Assembly (NCBI GenBank): GCA_028819505.1
Contig: JAPPLH010000003.1
Coordinates: forward strand, 1 to 64,000
From: Acidimicrobiaceae bacterium
Lineage (GTDB): Bacteria; Actinomycetota; Acidimicrobiia; Acidimicrobiales; Aldehydirespiratoraceae
Direction of reading: 5' to 3'
DNA length: 64,000 nucleotides
In this document: one piece after another, positions 42,534 to 51,523 of the stretch
Layout: the number at the start of each line of letters is the position of its first letter
How positions within the stretch are numbered: position 1 is the first letter of the stretch
The notes under the pieces: model-generated
What the model saw: only the letters and a program-made list of their open reading frames with translations
Databases searched by the model: none
What the model was told of the DNA's origin: nothing
Made by a program: the position numbers and the translations under genes

Positions 42534-43400
42534 TCAGGTCCTCTCCGCGATCTGGTCGCGGTAGCTGCGCCACAGGAACGGTATGAGCACGACGAAGATG
42601 CCGATGACGGTGAGGACCGCTATGGCGTTGCCCTTGCCCAGCCGGCCGATGTCGAAGGCGGTGGCGATCCGGACGTTGTAGACCGCCAGGGTGTGGGCCT
42701 CGGTGAACCGGTTGCCGGTCCACACGAACACGCTGTCGTAGACGCGGTAGGCGTCCATGACCGAGATCAGGCCCACGAACACCACCAGCAGCCGCAGGTG
42801 CGGCAGGGTGACGTGCCAGAGGTTGCGCCAGAAGCCGGCCCCGTCGAGGGCCGCTGCCTCGACCCGCTCCTCGGGAAGCGTCTGCAGCCCCGCGAAGAAG
42901 GTGATCATGGCGAAGGGCATGACGTACCAGATGTACTGGACCACGATCAACACCTTGACGTTTGAGGCGCTGACCGCGAAGGCGTCGTCGGTGAACACCT
43001 CCCACAGCCAGGAGACCAGTCCGCCCCGCTCGAACAGGTCCTCGTAGATGAGCGTCCCCACCACGGGGGTGACGATGAACGGGAGCAGCAGCGCGGCCAT
43101 GTAGACGGCACGCCCTCGCCCGATCCGGTCGAGCAGCAGCGCCACGGCGAGGCCGAAGATCATCGACGCCGGCACGGTCACCACGACGAACACCAGCGTG
43201 AACTGCACCGCGGCCCAGAACTCCGGGTCCGACAGCACGTCGCGGTAGTTGTCCCAGCCCACCCATTCGGGGTTGTTGAGGTCTCGGAGGAGCAGCTTCT
43301 GGAAGCCCAGCCAGACCGTGGTGATCAGCGGGAAAACCATCAGGGCCAGCATGACGATCACGCTCGGGATGGTGAACCACCAGAACGTTCGTCGATTCAC
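42534..43400 (-). CDS. Carbohydrate-type ABC permease (MalF/UgpA family)
   Basis: 288 residues, six membrane helices, EAA loop TLPEERVEAAALDGAGFWRN. Forms the channel with the MalG-type permease. The binding-protein gene precedes it, with a very stable hairpin in the 92-nt gap. Confidence 0.92.
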   Translation of the reverse strand: MNRRTFWWFTIPSVIVMLALMVFPLITTVWLGFQKLLLRDLNNPEWVGWDNYRDVLSDPEFWAAVQFTLVFVVVTVPASMIFGLAVALLLDRIGRGRAVYMAALLLPFIVTPVVGTLIYEDLFERGGLVSWLWEVFTDDAFAVSASNVKVLIVVQYIWYVMPFAMITFFAGLQTLPEERVEAAALDGAGFWRNLWHVTLPHLRLLVVFVGLISVMDAYRVYDSVFVWTGNRFTEAHTLAVYNVRIATAFDIGRLGKGNAIAVLTVIGIFVVLIPFLWRSYRDQIAERT

Positions 43401-43439
43401 GGCCGTGTCCTCCCGTTTGGGAACCCTACGCGTTGGAGG

Positions 43440-43483
43440 GACTGGGGGTAGGCGGGGTCGGAACCCGTCGCCTACCCCCAGTC
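43440..43483 (-). other. 15-bp perfect hairpin between binding-protein and permease genes
   Basis: GACTGGGGGTAGGCG (43440-43454) pairs perfectly with CGCCTACCCCCAGTC (43469-43483); inside, GGGT and ACCC can add four pairs. It lies just after the binding-protein stop. Such hairpins protect upstream mRNA or partly terminate transcription, giving more binding protein than permease. Confidence 0.85.
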
Positions 43484-43492
43484 ATCCAAGCG

Positions 43493-44989
43493 CTAGAGCA
43501 GTCCCTGCTCGGACGCCTCGGCCAGGTAGGCGGCCTCGGCGGCGGCCAGGGCGTCGGCGACCGGCGTGCCGTCGAGGATCGTCACGAGCGCCTCGCCGAG
43601 CTTGGCCCGGGCCAGGCCGGCGGCCGGATGGGTGAGGTCGGCTCCGCGACCCCGCACCAGGCTCGCCTCGGCCGCTGCCGCGTCGCGCGGGCCGTTCGGA
43701 TGGGACACGCCCGTGCGGGTCACCAGGCCGAACTCGGCCGCAGCCTCCTGGCTCTCGAGGTCGGTGGCGGCCAGCATCACCAGGAAGATGTGCTCGACCA
43801 TGTCCTCTGGGGTGCCGACCGGGATCATCCAGCCGTCGATGTAGGCCGGTGCGGCCACGGTGTCGCCAACGGTGCCGAGCGCGGGCGCGAACTGGATCTC
43901 GCCCACCACGGTCGAGGCCTCGGGGTCGTCCATGGCCCCGGCCCGGGACGCCCAGGTGTGGCCCAGGATCGCCTCTCCAGTCTGGAAGGCGGCCTGCACG
44001 TCATCGGTGCTGTACGACCCGGCCGCGTCGGGCGCGCAGGTCTGCCACATGTCGCGCAGCAGCGTCGCGGCCTGGACTCCCTCAGGGCTGTTGAAGTTCG
44101 GCTGCCCGCTGACGGGATCGATCGGGGTGACTCCCAGGGATCCGAGCACGCTGTCGAACTCGATCTGCCATGCCCATCCGGCGGAGAGCATGTACAGGAA
44201 TCCGATGTCGTAGCCGCTCGCGATGATCTGCTGGCACGTGTCGAACGCTTCCGCGAACGTTGTCGGCACCGACATGCCCAGTTCCGCCATCGCAGGCTCG
44301 TTGTAGAAGACGTGCATGGTGTTGGAGATCATGGGGATCGAGTAGATGTTGCCGTCGATGGAGGCCATGTCCCAGAACGCAGCATCGATCTGGTCGAGGT
44401 TGAACTCGTCCCGGTACTTGTCGATCAGGTCGTTGAGGGGCAGCGCGAAGCCCTGGTTGGCCAGCTCGCCGATGAACGCGTTCGAGCCTTGGTAGACCTC
44501 GAAGGTCGGGGCGCCCGTGGAGGCGTCCAGCGTCATGGCGTTGCGGGCCTCGACCGAGTCGAGGAACTGGTAGTTGAACGAGTAGTTCCCCTCCTCGCAG
44601 TCCGCCACTTCCTCGGCGTACTGCGACACGATCGGGAACTCCCAGCCCATCAGGTCGATCTCGATGCTCTCACTGGGGTTCGGGATCGGGCACTCGTCGG
44701 AGATGAGCTCCATGGCCATCTCCTCTTCGGCCATCTCCTCCTCGGGTTCGGCCATCTCCTCGGTGGCCATCTCCTCTTCGGCCATCTCCTCTTCGGGTTC
44801 GGCCATCTCCTCCTCGGTGGCCATCTCGGCCTCGTCGGCGGAGGCCTCCGTCGCCGCAGCCGTGGACGTGTCGGCTTCGGCCGCCGGGGCCGGCGTTCCG
44901 TCGTCGTCATCCCCGCACGCGGCGGCGATGAGGGTCAGAGCACAGAAGGCGGCGAGGATTCGCCACCAACGGCGCGATGTTGCTTTCAT
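43493..44989 (-). CDS. ABC transporter substrate-binding lipoprotein
   Basis: 498 residues from ATG 44989 (AGGGAAGAGAC upstream). Lipoprotein signal peptide with lipobox LIAAAC; then an unusually long acidic Glu/Met linker (EEEMAEPEEEMAEEEMATEE type repeats, about residues 55-95); then a type 1 extracellular sugar-binding fold (FEVYQGSNAFIGELANQG, GNIYSIPMISNTMHVFYNEP). The ligand is unknown. Confidence 0.92.
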   Translation of the reverse strand: MKATSRRWWRILAAFCALTLIAAACGDDDDGTPAPAAEADTSTAAATEASADEAEMATEEEMAEPEEEMAEEEMATEEMAEPEEEMAEEEMAMELISDECPIPNPSESIEIDLMGWEFPIVSQYAEEVADCEEGNYSFNYQFLDSVEARNAMTLDASTGAPTFEVYQGSNAFIGELANQGFALPLNDLIDKYRDEFNLDQIDAAFWDMASIDGNIYSIPMISNTMHVFYNEPAMAELGMSVPTTFAEAFDTCQQIIASGYDIGFLYMLSAGWAWQIEFDSVLGSLGVTPIDPVSGQPNFNSPEGVQAATLLRDMWQTCAPDAAGSYSTDDVQAAFQTGEAILGHTWASRAGAMDDPEASTVVGEIQFAPALGTVGDTVAAPAYIDGWMIPVGTPEDMVEHIFLVMLAATDLESQEAAAEFGLVTRTGVSHPNGPRDAAAAEASLVRGRGADLTHPAAGLARAKLGEALVTILDGTPVADALAAAEAAYLAEASEQGLL

Positions 44990-45025
44990 GTCTCTTCCCT
45001 CCTGATGGGATTGTTGTCGGGACAC

Positions 45026-45051
45026 TCTCGGCGCGCTTCGGGCGCGGGAGA
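45026..45051 (-). promoter_or_regulatory. Hairpin in the leader before the binding-protein gene
   Basis: TCTC-GG-CGCGC (45026-45036) pairs with GCGCG-G-GAGA (45042-45051) around a TTCGG loop. It lies in the 80-nt gap between the bicupin gene and the binding-protein gene and could be an mRNA processing or stability signal. Confidence 0.6.
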
Positions 45052-45069
45052 TCTTGAGGGGCCGGGCGC

Positions 45070-46218
45070 TCATGGTGCGGTGCCCGCTATCAGCGACGCA
45101 GGGGCCAGGTAGCCGGACGCGTCGCGACTCCAGCCGTTGTCTGCGGCCGACTGAGCGAGCGCCTCGTCCCAGAGGATCCGGGGACGCTGCTGGGAGTTGC
45201 ACACGATCAGCGCGTACGCCTCCGACTCGCCGACGTTCGCGAAGTCTCTCCACGCGCCGGGAGGCACCGAGACCACGGAGCCCTCCTCGGGGCGCTCTGC
45301 CAGCCGGTCCGCGCCGCGGTTGACGGAGACCTCCCACCGCCCCGCTGTCAGGATCGCGGCCTGGGGCGCGGTCAGCCGGTGCAGGCCGAAGCTTGCGCCC
45401 GGAGCGGCCCGCAGCCACTCGACGCTGAACCCGTGGGGATCGGTGATCGGCGGCCGGTGGTGGCGGTCCTCGGTCAGGCCGTGGCCGATGACGGGCGCCA
45501 GCTCGACCGGCGGCGATGCGCCATTGAGGGAGACGCTCGACAGCAGGGCATGCCGCGACCAGGCGAGGTCGGCGAGCGTCACGGCCCGTGCGGCCAGATC
45601 GGTGTCGCTGTAGCTGTCCAGAGAGGACAGATGCGACGGCCCCAGCGGTTCGACGCAATTCTCGGGAGCCCGGCCGTCGGCGGCCTCGATGACGGTGCCG
45701 TCGGGCCCGAGGAACAGACCGGTCTCGGCGGCGGCCCTCAGCACACTGGGCGCCCAGACGATCCCGCCTGTCTCGTCGCCGCCGAGCACCGCGTACAGCC
45801 AGCCGTCGTCCGGGCCGATGTTCTCGAATCCCCGGAACACCCAGGTCGGAACGGAGAACACCGTCCCCGCCGAGATGTCGAGGGTCTGCTGGCCGTGCTC
45901 ACCGATCCGCATGCGCCAGGCGCCTCGAGTGCAGATGAACACCTCGGCCGTGAAGTGCATGTGCTGGTTGTTGACGACTCCGTGGCCCATTGAGGCCGCG
46001 CCGACATGGAAGCCGTGCGCCTCGGGGAGATTCACCACCTGGTCGGGGTTCTGCGACACGCCCGGCCCGATGAGCGAGTAGCTCGCCTTGCCGGATGAGC
46101 GGGGCAGGCGCACATCCACGAAGGCCGACCGGTCCGCGACGAACTCTTCGGGCCGGATGACCCGGCGCGCGAACTCCGAGGGATCGATCTGCGACGCAAG
46201 ATCAGCAGCGGCGGTCAT
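45070..46218 (-). CDS. Bicupin protein
   Basis: 382 residues with two cupin barrels. First: NQHMHFTAEVFICTRGAWRM and GTVFSVPTWVFRGFENIG (about 90-150); second: FGLHRLTAPQAAILTAGRWE and SVVSVPPGAWRDFANVGESE (about 285-345). The first barrel keeps His residues for a metal; the second is poorer. It could be a dioxygenase, isomerase or sensor for the operon's compound. Its ATG overlaps the lacI stop (ATGA). Confidence 0.83.
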   Translation of the reverse strand: MTAAADLASQIDPSEFARRVIRPEEFVADRSAFVDVRLPRSSGKASYSLIGPGVSQNPDQVVNLPEAHGFHVGAASMGHGVVNNQHMHFTAEVFICTRGAWRMRIGEHGQQTLDISAGTVFSVPTWVFRGFENIGPDDGWLYAVLGGDETGGIVWAPSVLRAAAETGLFLGPDGTVIEAADGRAPENCVEPLGPSHLSSLDSYSDTDLAARAVTLADLAWSRHALLSSVSLNGASPPVELAPVIGHGLTEDRHHRPPITDPHGFSVEWLRAAPGASFGLHRLTAPQAAILTAGRWEVSVNRGADRLAERPEEGSVVSVPPGAWRDFANVGESEAYALIVCNSQQRPRILWDEALAQSAADNGWSRDASGYLAPASLIAGTAP

Positions 46219-47297
46219 CGGCCTGCACTCGGCTCGGTGCCGCAGCTGCGCCTGGAGTACGACCCTGGCCTGGCCCGGCCGGCGTCTCCCCTGCGGGTGG
46301 TGAGGCCGCGGCGCAGCGTGCCGGCCACCACCACCGACGGCGGCGGTGCGTCGGAAGCGTCGGAGCCGTCGCCTGACGCGAGTTTCACGGCGTGCTCGGC
46401 GAGCTGGTCGGCCGGCTGAACCAGTGTGGTCAGGTCGTAGCCCGCCCAGCTCGCCTGGGGCAGCCCGTCGAAGCCGGTCACGAGCACGTCGGCCGGCGCG
46501 GTCAGCCCGCGGCGGCGGAGGCCGTCCAGCATCCCGAAGGCCACCTCGTCGCTGCCGACCATGATCGCGTCGGGAAGCCTGTCGAGGTTCGCCGCCGTGT
46601 CGGCGGCCCGGTAGCCGGCCTCGTAGGTGAAGGCGCCCGCTTCCATGTAGTTGCAGGTCGCGCCGGTGGAGGCGAGCGTGCGGGCCGCGCCTCTGAAGCG
46701 GGCCCGATCGGTGGAGGCCGCCGCCACCCCTCCCAGGTAGAGGACTCGGGTGCATCCGAGGCCGGCGAGGTGGCGGGCCAGCTCCGAGGCGCCGGCCTCG
46801 TTGTCGACAGTCACCGAGGGGACGATCCCGGCCGCGTCGGGATGGTTGAAGGCCACCAGCGACAGTCCGGTCTGTCGCATCCGGGCCAGTTGGGCCTCGG
46901 CGATGTTGGCGGAGGCCAGGATCAGCCCGTCGAGGCGGTACTGCATGACCGCTTCGAGGGTCTCGTTCACCTCGGCGTGGTCGAGGAAGCTGAACAGCAG
47001 CAGTTGCCGGCCACGGGCGGTGAGCCGGCGAGAGAAGTAGGTCACCACGTTCTGCCAGTACTCGCCCACCGCGGGAACGACGGCACCGACGATGCTGGTG
47101 CGCTGGGACTTGAGGCTGCGCGCGATGGCGTTGGGCACATAGCCGAGCCGGTCCGCGGCGGCTTCGATCTTGAGGCGCGTGTCGGGTGCCACCACCCCAG
47201 GGGTTGTGAAGCACCTGGCGACGGTGGCCTGCGAGACGCCTGCGGCCGCGGCGACGTCCACTGATGTGACTGGGCGCTTGCGGTCCGGTCGGACCAT
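46215..47297 (-). CDS. LacI-family transcriptional regulator
   Basis: 360 residues: HTH SVDVAAAAGVSQATVARCF, hinge GYVPNAIARSLKSQRTSIVG, and a periplasmic-binding-like ligand domain. First gene of the bicupin/ABC/SnoaL operon, so it most likely represses it until the imported compound or a derivative binds. A palindrome with central ACGT lies in the spacer of its own promoter. No leader: TAGGAT, six bases, ATG. Confidence 0.92.
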   Translation of the reverse strand: MVRPDRKRPVTSVDVAAAAGVSQATVARCFTTPGVVAPDTRLKIEAAADRLGYVPNAIARSLKSQRTSIVGAVVPAVGEYWQNVVTYFSRRLTARGRQLLLFSFLDHAEVNETLEAVMQYRLDGLILASANIAEAQLARMRQTGLSLVAFNHPDAAGIVPSVTVDNEAGASELARHLAGLGCTRVLYLGGVAAASTDRARFRGAARTLASTGATCNYMEAGAFTYEAGYRAADTAANLDRLPDAIMVGSDEVAFGMLDGLRRRGLTAPADVLVTGFDGLPQASWAGYDLTTLVQPADQLAEHAVKLASGDGSDASDAPPPSVVVAGTLRRGLTTRRGDAGRARPGSYSRRSCGTEPSAGR

Positions 47298-47303
47298 CCG
47301 ACG

Positions 47304-47332
47304 ATCCTATGTATACGTATTCATCGTTGCAA
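47304..47332 (-). promoter_or_regulatory. lacI-operon promoter with LacI-type operator in the spacer
   Basis: On the minus strand: TTGCAA (47332-47327), 17-base spacer, TAGGAT (47309-47304), six bases, ATG. The palindrome ATGTATACGTATTCAT (47309-47324, one mismatch per arm) fills the spacer. Its central CG and 14-16 bp size are those of LacI-family operators. Confidence 0.75.
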
Positions 47333-47384
47333 CCACAGGCCGCGCGAGACTTGCCCTCTCGGCGAGGCGGCCGGCGTCCGAAGG

Positions 47385-48353
47385 TCAGCCGGTGTGCAGC
47401 AGGATCTGCCTCCACACGGCTGTCTCGTCGATCAGCACCCACTCGCGGCGCAGCCCGCGAGGGCCGATCTCGGCGTGGCTGATTCCCATGACGTGGACGT
47501 CGGCGCCGCTGGGCCGGCCGAAAGCCCCCCAGCCGTCGTGGGCGCCGGTCAGCGACCAGCGCAGCGCGGCCCGGGGACCCAGGCCGTCGTCGTCGCGTCC
47601 GATGCGGTGGTGGATCTCGAAGCGGGCCTGGGGCAGGGAGCTGCGCAGCCTGAGCCAGAACCGGTCGGCCGCAGCCCGTCCGTGGCCGGTGCGGCCGCCC
47701 GGCAGCTCAAGTTGAACGGCCCTGTCGTAGTGCTCGGCGACCACGTCCAGGCCACCGTCCATCACTCGCTCCAACATGTCCGCATAGCGGTCGCCCGCCG
47801 GATGGTCGTTGCCCGCGCCGGTGTAGGCGGGTGCGGCATCCAATGACGGGTGGAAGGGACGGCGGCACGCCCCGGGTCCGCCCTCCGCATCGATCTGCTC
47901 CGCGGCGTATCGCTTGGGGTCCAGGCCGAGCTGGCGCACGATCGCTCCCTGGTCCCGTACCAGCCACTCGTCGTAGATCTGGTTCTGGCGGGCTGCGCAG
48001 TCGGCGATGATGCGGTAGCGCAGCTGCGTGCCGGTCGGGGGCCCGTAGGCGCCGTCGCCGCTGTGGGTGGCCAGCGACATGATCCGGTGCGACGACAGGA
48101 AGCCGGCCTCGTCGTCGCCGCTCCAGATCACGTCCTCGCCCAGGAGCTGGCGGTCGCCGAAGGTGGCCAGGGTCGCAAGGGTCGCGGCGATCACGCCCCG
48201 GTTTCCCCTGACTGTCCCCTCCGGCGACCGAACGACGACGTCGGGCGCGTAGAGCTCCTCGATGGCGTCGACCTCGCGGCCCTCCCAGATCCGGTAGGTG
48301 ATGCCGAGGATGTAGTCAGGCAGGTCCAGGTAGCGGGGGTCGAAGCCCTTCAC
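47385..48353 (-). CDS. Double SnoaL/NTF2-like protein (paralogue 3)
   Basis: 322 residues in two SnoaL-like halves (IWEGREVDAIEELYAPDVVV ... EWVLIDETAVWRQILLHTG). It is related in layout to the proteins at 36994 and 40386, and lies upstream of lacI on the same strand, outside the promoter-defined operon. GTG start 48353. Confidence 0.78.
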   Translation of the reverse strand: MKGFDPRYLDLPDYILGITYRIWEGREVDAIEELYAPDVVVRSPEGTVRGNRGVIAATLATLATFGDRQLLGEDVIWSGDDEAGFLSSHRIMSLATHSGDGAYGPPTGTQLRYRIIADCAARQNQIYDEWLVRDQGAIVRQLGLDPKRYAAEQIDAEGGPGACRRPFHPSLDAAPAYTGAGNDHPAGDRYADMLERVMDGGLDVVAEHYDRAVQLELPGGRTGHGRAAADRFWLRLRSSLPQARFEIHHRIGRDDDGLGPRAALRWSLTGAHDGWGAFGRPSGADVHVMGISHAEIGPRGLRREWVLIDETAVWRQILLHTG

Positions 48354-48420
48354 ACCCGCCCGCCGCCGGCTTCAGGGCGTCCGTGAGGAAGTTTGAACCG
48401 GTCACGTCGCAATGCTGTCA

Positions 48421-48509
48421 TCCCGCTCTTGTTCGCTGCGCTCACGGGCCGCTCGGGCCGCGGCCTCTCCCGTATGGACCGCACACTCCCGCCAATTTGC
48501 TCGGCCTCT
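48421..48509 (-). repeat. Dispersed intergenic repeat, copy C
   Basis: Plus-strand TCCCGCTCTTGTTCGCTG ... CGGGCCGCTCGGGCCGCGGC ... GCTCGGCCTCT, ending at the etfA stop codon. It occupies the space between etfA and the double-SnoaL gene. Confidence 0.8.
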
Positions 48510-49480
48510 CAGCGGCCTTCGAGCGCCTCGGTGAGCTTGGGCAGCACCTTGTGAACGTCGCCGACGATGCCGAGGTCGGCCACCGCGAAGATGGGGGCCT
48601 CGGAGTCCTTGTTGATGGCGATGATGTTCTTGGAGCCCTTCATGCCCACCAGGTGCTGGGTGGCGCCCGAGATGCCGCAGGCGATGTACACCGTGGGCTT
48701 GACCACCTTGCCGGTCTGGCCGACCTGGTAGCTGTAGGGCACCCAGCCCGCGTCCACGATGGCCCGGCTGGCCCCCGGCGCGGCGCCCAGCTGCTTGGCC
48801 AGGCCCTCGATCATCGAGTACGCCTCCGCAGCGCCCAGTCCCCGCCCGCCGGAGACCACGATGGCGGCCTCGTCGAGCTTGGGGCCCTCGGACTCCTCGG
48901 TGAAGCGGTCCCGGACCACCGCCCCGCCGGTGGTGCCGAGGTCGGGAACGGGAAGGTCCACGACCTCCGCCGGCGAACCGCCAACCGCCGCGGGCTCGAA
49001 GGACTTCGGACGGACCAGCCAGATGTCGGGCCCGCCGCCGGTGAACCGGGAGGTCACGTTGAGGGTGCCGCCGAACACAGGCTCGACGCCCACCAGGCGG
49101 TCCCCGTCGAGGCGCAGGTCGACCACGTTCGACAGCACGCCGACGTCCAGCTTCACCGACAGCCGGGCGGCCACATCGCGGCCGTCGTAGGTGGTGCCGA
49201 GCAGGAAGGCGTCGGGCGCGGCCACACTGCCGTCCGAGATGGCGGCGGCCACCGCCGAGGCGACCGACACGCCCTTCATGCGCCCGTCGAGGTCGCCGGT
49301 GGCGTACACCGCGGTGACCCCATGGTCGCCGAGTTCGGCCGCGCAGGCCGCGCCGTCTCCCCCGCAGAACACCTCGACGGTGCCGGCAACCTCACGGGCC
49401 TTGGCCAGCATCTCGAGCGTGATCGTGGCCACGCCGTCGTTGCCGGCCTCACAGAACACCCAGATCTTGTCAAGTGCCAT
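48509..49480 (-). CDS. etfA: Electron transfer flavoprotein alpha subunit
   Basis: 323 residues. FAD-binding C-terminal motif [20 protein letters not shown] and [20 protein letters not shown] are diagnostic. With EtfB it passes electrons from acyl-CoA and other dehydrogenases to the quinone pool. ATG 49480 behind AGGAGG; a dispersed repeat separates it from etfB. Confidence 0.95.
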   Translation of the reverse strand: MALDKIWVFCEAGNDGVATITLEMLAKAREVAGTVEVFCGGDGAACAAELGDHGVTAVYATGDLDGRMKGVSVASAVAAAISDGSVAAPDAFLLGTTYDGRDVAARLSVKLDVGVLSNVVDLRLDGDRLVGVEPVFGGTLNVTSRFTGGGPDIWLVRPKSFEPAAVGGSPAEVVDLPVPDLGTTGGAVVRDRFTEESEGPKLDEAAIVVSGGRGLGAAEAYSMIEGLAKQLGAAPGASRAIVDAGWVPYSYQVGQTGKVVKPTVYIACGISGATQHLVGMKGSKNIIAINKDSEAPIFAVADLGIVGDVHKVLPKLTEALEGR

Positions 49481-49495
49481 GGCCGAGCCTCCTAT

Positions 49496-49586
49496 TTCCC
49501 GCTCTTGTTCGCTGCGCCCGCGGGCCGCTCGGGCCACAGCCTCGCTCCGTTCTTGGTGAAGGTTCTCATGCTGCTGCCCGGCCTCT
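49496..49586 (-). repeat. Dispersed intergenic repeat, copy D
   Basis: Plus-strand TTCCCGCTCTTGTTCGCTG ... CGGGCCGCTCGGGCCACAGC ... CCCGGCCTCTAG. It fills the etfB-etfA gap exactly: one end overlaps the etfB stop, the other ends 16 bases before the etfA start. Confidence 0.82.
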
Positions 49587-50364
49587 AGATGACCTTGAGT
49601 TCGTCGAGGAAGGCGACGATGCGCTCGTGCGCGTCGCCCTCGTCCACCACGACCTCGCCGGCGGCCCGCTCGGGCGCCTCGGCGACGTCGGTGATCTCCT
49701 GGCCCGCACCAGCCCAGCCGACCCGCTCGGCGGCGATGCCGAGATCGGCGATCTTCAGCTGGTCGACCGGCTTGTTCTTGGCCTGCATGATCCCCCGGAA
49801 CGACGGGTACCGGGGCTCGACCACTCCGGCCGTCACCGACACCACCGCGGGCAGCGGGCACTCGACAAGGTCGGCGCCGGACTCGGTCTGGCGGCGCACG
49901 GTGGCCGTGGAGCCCTCGACCGCGATCTCCTTGGCGAACGTCACCGAGGGCAGGCCGAGCAGTTCGGCCACCTGGGCAGGCACCACGCCGGTGTAGCCGT
50001 CGCTGGACTCGGTGGCGGCCAGCACCAGGTCGGGCTCGGTCCGCTCGATGGCCGCGGCGAGCACGCGGGACGTGCCCAGAGCGTCGGAGCCGGCCAGCGC
50101 CTCGTCACTGACGAGTGTGGCCGAGTCGGCCCCCATGGCCAGGGCGGTGCGCAGGCCGCTCACCTCGTCGTTGGGCACCATCGAGACCAGGTGCACAGAA
50201 CCCTCGCCGGCGGCGTCCACCAGCTGCAGGGCCATCTCCACCCCGTAGGAGTCGGACTCGTCGAGGATGAGCTTCACATCGCGCCGCAGCGTCCTGGTCT
50301 CTGGGTCCAGCGCGCCGGGATCGGCGGGATCGGGAATCTGCTTCACGCAGACGACAACCTTCAT
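49585..50364 (-). CDS. etfB: Electron transfer flavoprotein beta subunit
   Basis: 259 residues: MKVVVCVKQIPDP, LDESDSYGVEMALQLVDAAG, AATESSDGYTGVVPAQVAEL. Partner of EtfA, binds AMP. ATG 50364 chosen by family N-terminus; the frame upstream of it is repeat copy E. Confidence 0.95.
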   Translation of the reverse strand: MKVVVCVKQIPDPADPGALDPETRTLRRDVKLILDESDSYGVEMALQLVDAAGEGSVHLVSMVPNDEVSGLRTALAMGADSATLVSDEALAGSDALGTSRVLAAAIERTEPDLVLAATESSDGYTGVVPAQVAELLGLPSVTFAKEIAVEGSTATVRRQTESGADLVECPLPAVVSVTAGVVEPRYPSFRGIMQAKNKPVDQLKIADLGIAAERVGWAGAGQEITDVAEAPERAAGEVVVDEGDAHERIVAFLDELKVI

Positions 50365-50418
50365 GGGCGCCAAGTGTGCCAGCGCACAGCCAGAAACGAA
50401 CCCCGCCCACCGAAGTTG

Positions 50419-50508
50419 TTTCCCGCTCATGTTCGGGCCGCTCGGGCCACGGCCTCGCTCAACATCCGCCAAGTTCTTCATTCGACGCGGCCTATCCGCT
50501 CGGCCTCT
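50419..50508 (-). repeat. Dispersed intergenic repeat, copy E
   Basis: Plus-strand TTTCCCGCTCATGTTCG (11 bases of the usual core missing), then GGGCCGCTCGGGCCACGGCC ... CGCTCGGCCTCT. It lies between etfB and the divergent lipid kinase gene. Confidence 0.75.
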
Positions 50509-50580
50509 GGATCACCGCCTCTTGCTCGCATGCCCCGCCCTGTTCAGCGCGCCTGGCCCGCGAGCGGACAGACTGGGCGG

Positions 50581-51492
50581 ATGCGGGTGCTGCTGCTGGT
50601 GAACTCGGCCGCTTCGTCGGTGACCGGACGGCGCCGGGTGGTGATCCAGAAGGCGCTGTCGGCCGACCATGAGGTGACCCTGTCCGAGACCGTCCGGCGC
50701 GGCCACGCCACGCGGCTGGCCCGCTCGGCCGCCTCCGACGGCATCGACGTGGTGGTGGTCCTGGGCGGGGACGGCACGCTCAACGAGGCCGCCAACGGCC
50801 TGGCCGGCACCGGCACCGCCCTGGCGGCGCTGCCGGGAGGAAGCACCAACGTGTTCGCCCGCATCATCGGCCTGCCCGACGACCCCATCGAGGCCGCCGG
50901 CCAGCTCCTCGACGCCCTCGACCGGGGCGCCGTCGCCAGGATCGGGCTCGGGGTCGTCGACGGGCGGTACTTCCTGTTCCACTGCGGCATCGGGTTCGAC
51001 GCGGCCGTGGTGGAGCTGGTCGAGAGCCGCGGCCCGCTGAAGCGCTGGGCCGGGCACCCGCTGTTCGTCTACGCGGCGGCGACCACCTGGCTGCAGCGGC
51101 CCAACCGGCGACGTCCTCCCATGCGGGTGCTCGATGCCGACGGTGAAGCGCTGGCCGAGGGCCTGTTGACAATCGTGCTCAACCTCAACCCCTACACCTA
51201 CCTGGGGAGCCGCAGCTTCGACCTCGTGCCGGGCCTCGGCCTCGACGAGCCCCTGGCAACCGTGACCCTTCCCAGCCTGTCGCTGCACCGGATGCTGCCG
51301 GTGGCTCTGAGGGCTCTGCGCTCAGGCGACGTGCGAGGCCTGCCCGGAGCGACAGTCCACGAGGGCCTGAGGGACCTGACCGTGAACGCGGAGCCGCCCG
51401 TCGCGTACCAGGCCGACGGCGACCACCTCGGCGCGGCGCCCCGCCTGAGGATCCGCTGGGCCCCCGAAGCCCTGCGCCTGGTCCTGCCCTGA
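50581..51492 (+). CDS. Diacylglycerol kinase-like lipid kinase
   Basis: 303 residues of the DAGK catalytic family: N-terminal VLLLVNSAAS, nucleotide loop VVVLGGDGTLNEAANGL and PGGSTNVFARIIGLP. Phosphorylates diacylglycerol, sphingoid or related lipids at the membrane. Neighbouring GDPD also acts on lipids. ATG 50581; CAGACT lies six bases upstream as a possible -10. Confidence 0.9.
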   Translation: MRVLLLVNSAASSVTGRRRVVIQKALSADHEVTLSETVRRGHATRLARSAASDGIDVVVVLGGDGTLNEAANGLAGTGTALAALPGGSTNVFARIIGLPDDPIEAAGQLLDALDRGAVARIGLGVVDGRYFLFHCGIGFDAAVVELVESRGPLKRWAGHPLFVYAAATTWLQRPNRRRPPMRVLDADGEALAEGLLTIVLNLNPYTYLGSRSFDLVPGLGLDEPLATVTLPSLSLHRMLPVALRALRSGDVRGLPGATVHEGLRDLTVNAEPPVAYQADGDHLGAAPRLRIRWAPEALRLVLP

Positions 51493-51523
51493 GCGGCTTG
51501 CTTCCTCCCGCGGAGCCTCGGGC

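Noticed and set aside
43493-45658. Extended 721-codon binding protein
   Set aside because: The region before ATG 44989 is antisense-like, Arg-rich shadow of the bicupin gene; a signal peptide and lipobox start at 44989.
48509-49861. Extended EtfA frame of 450 codons
   Set aside because: The extension is the dispersed repeat and the shadow of etfB; family N-terminus [11 protein letters not shown] starts at 49480.
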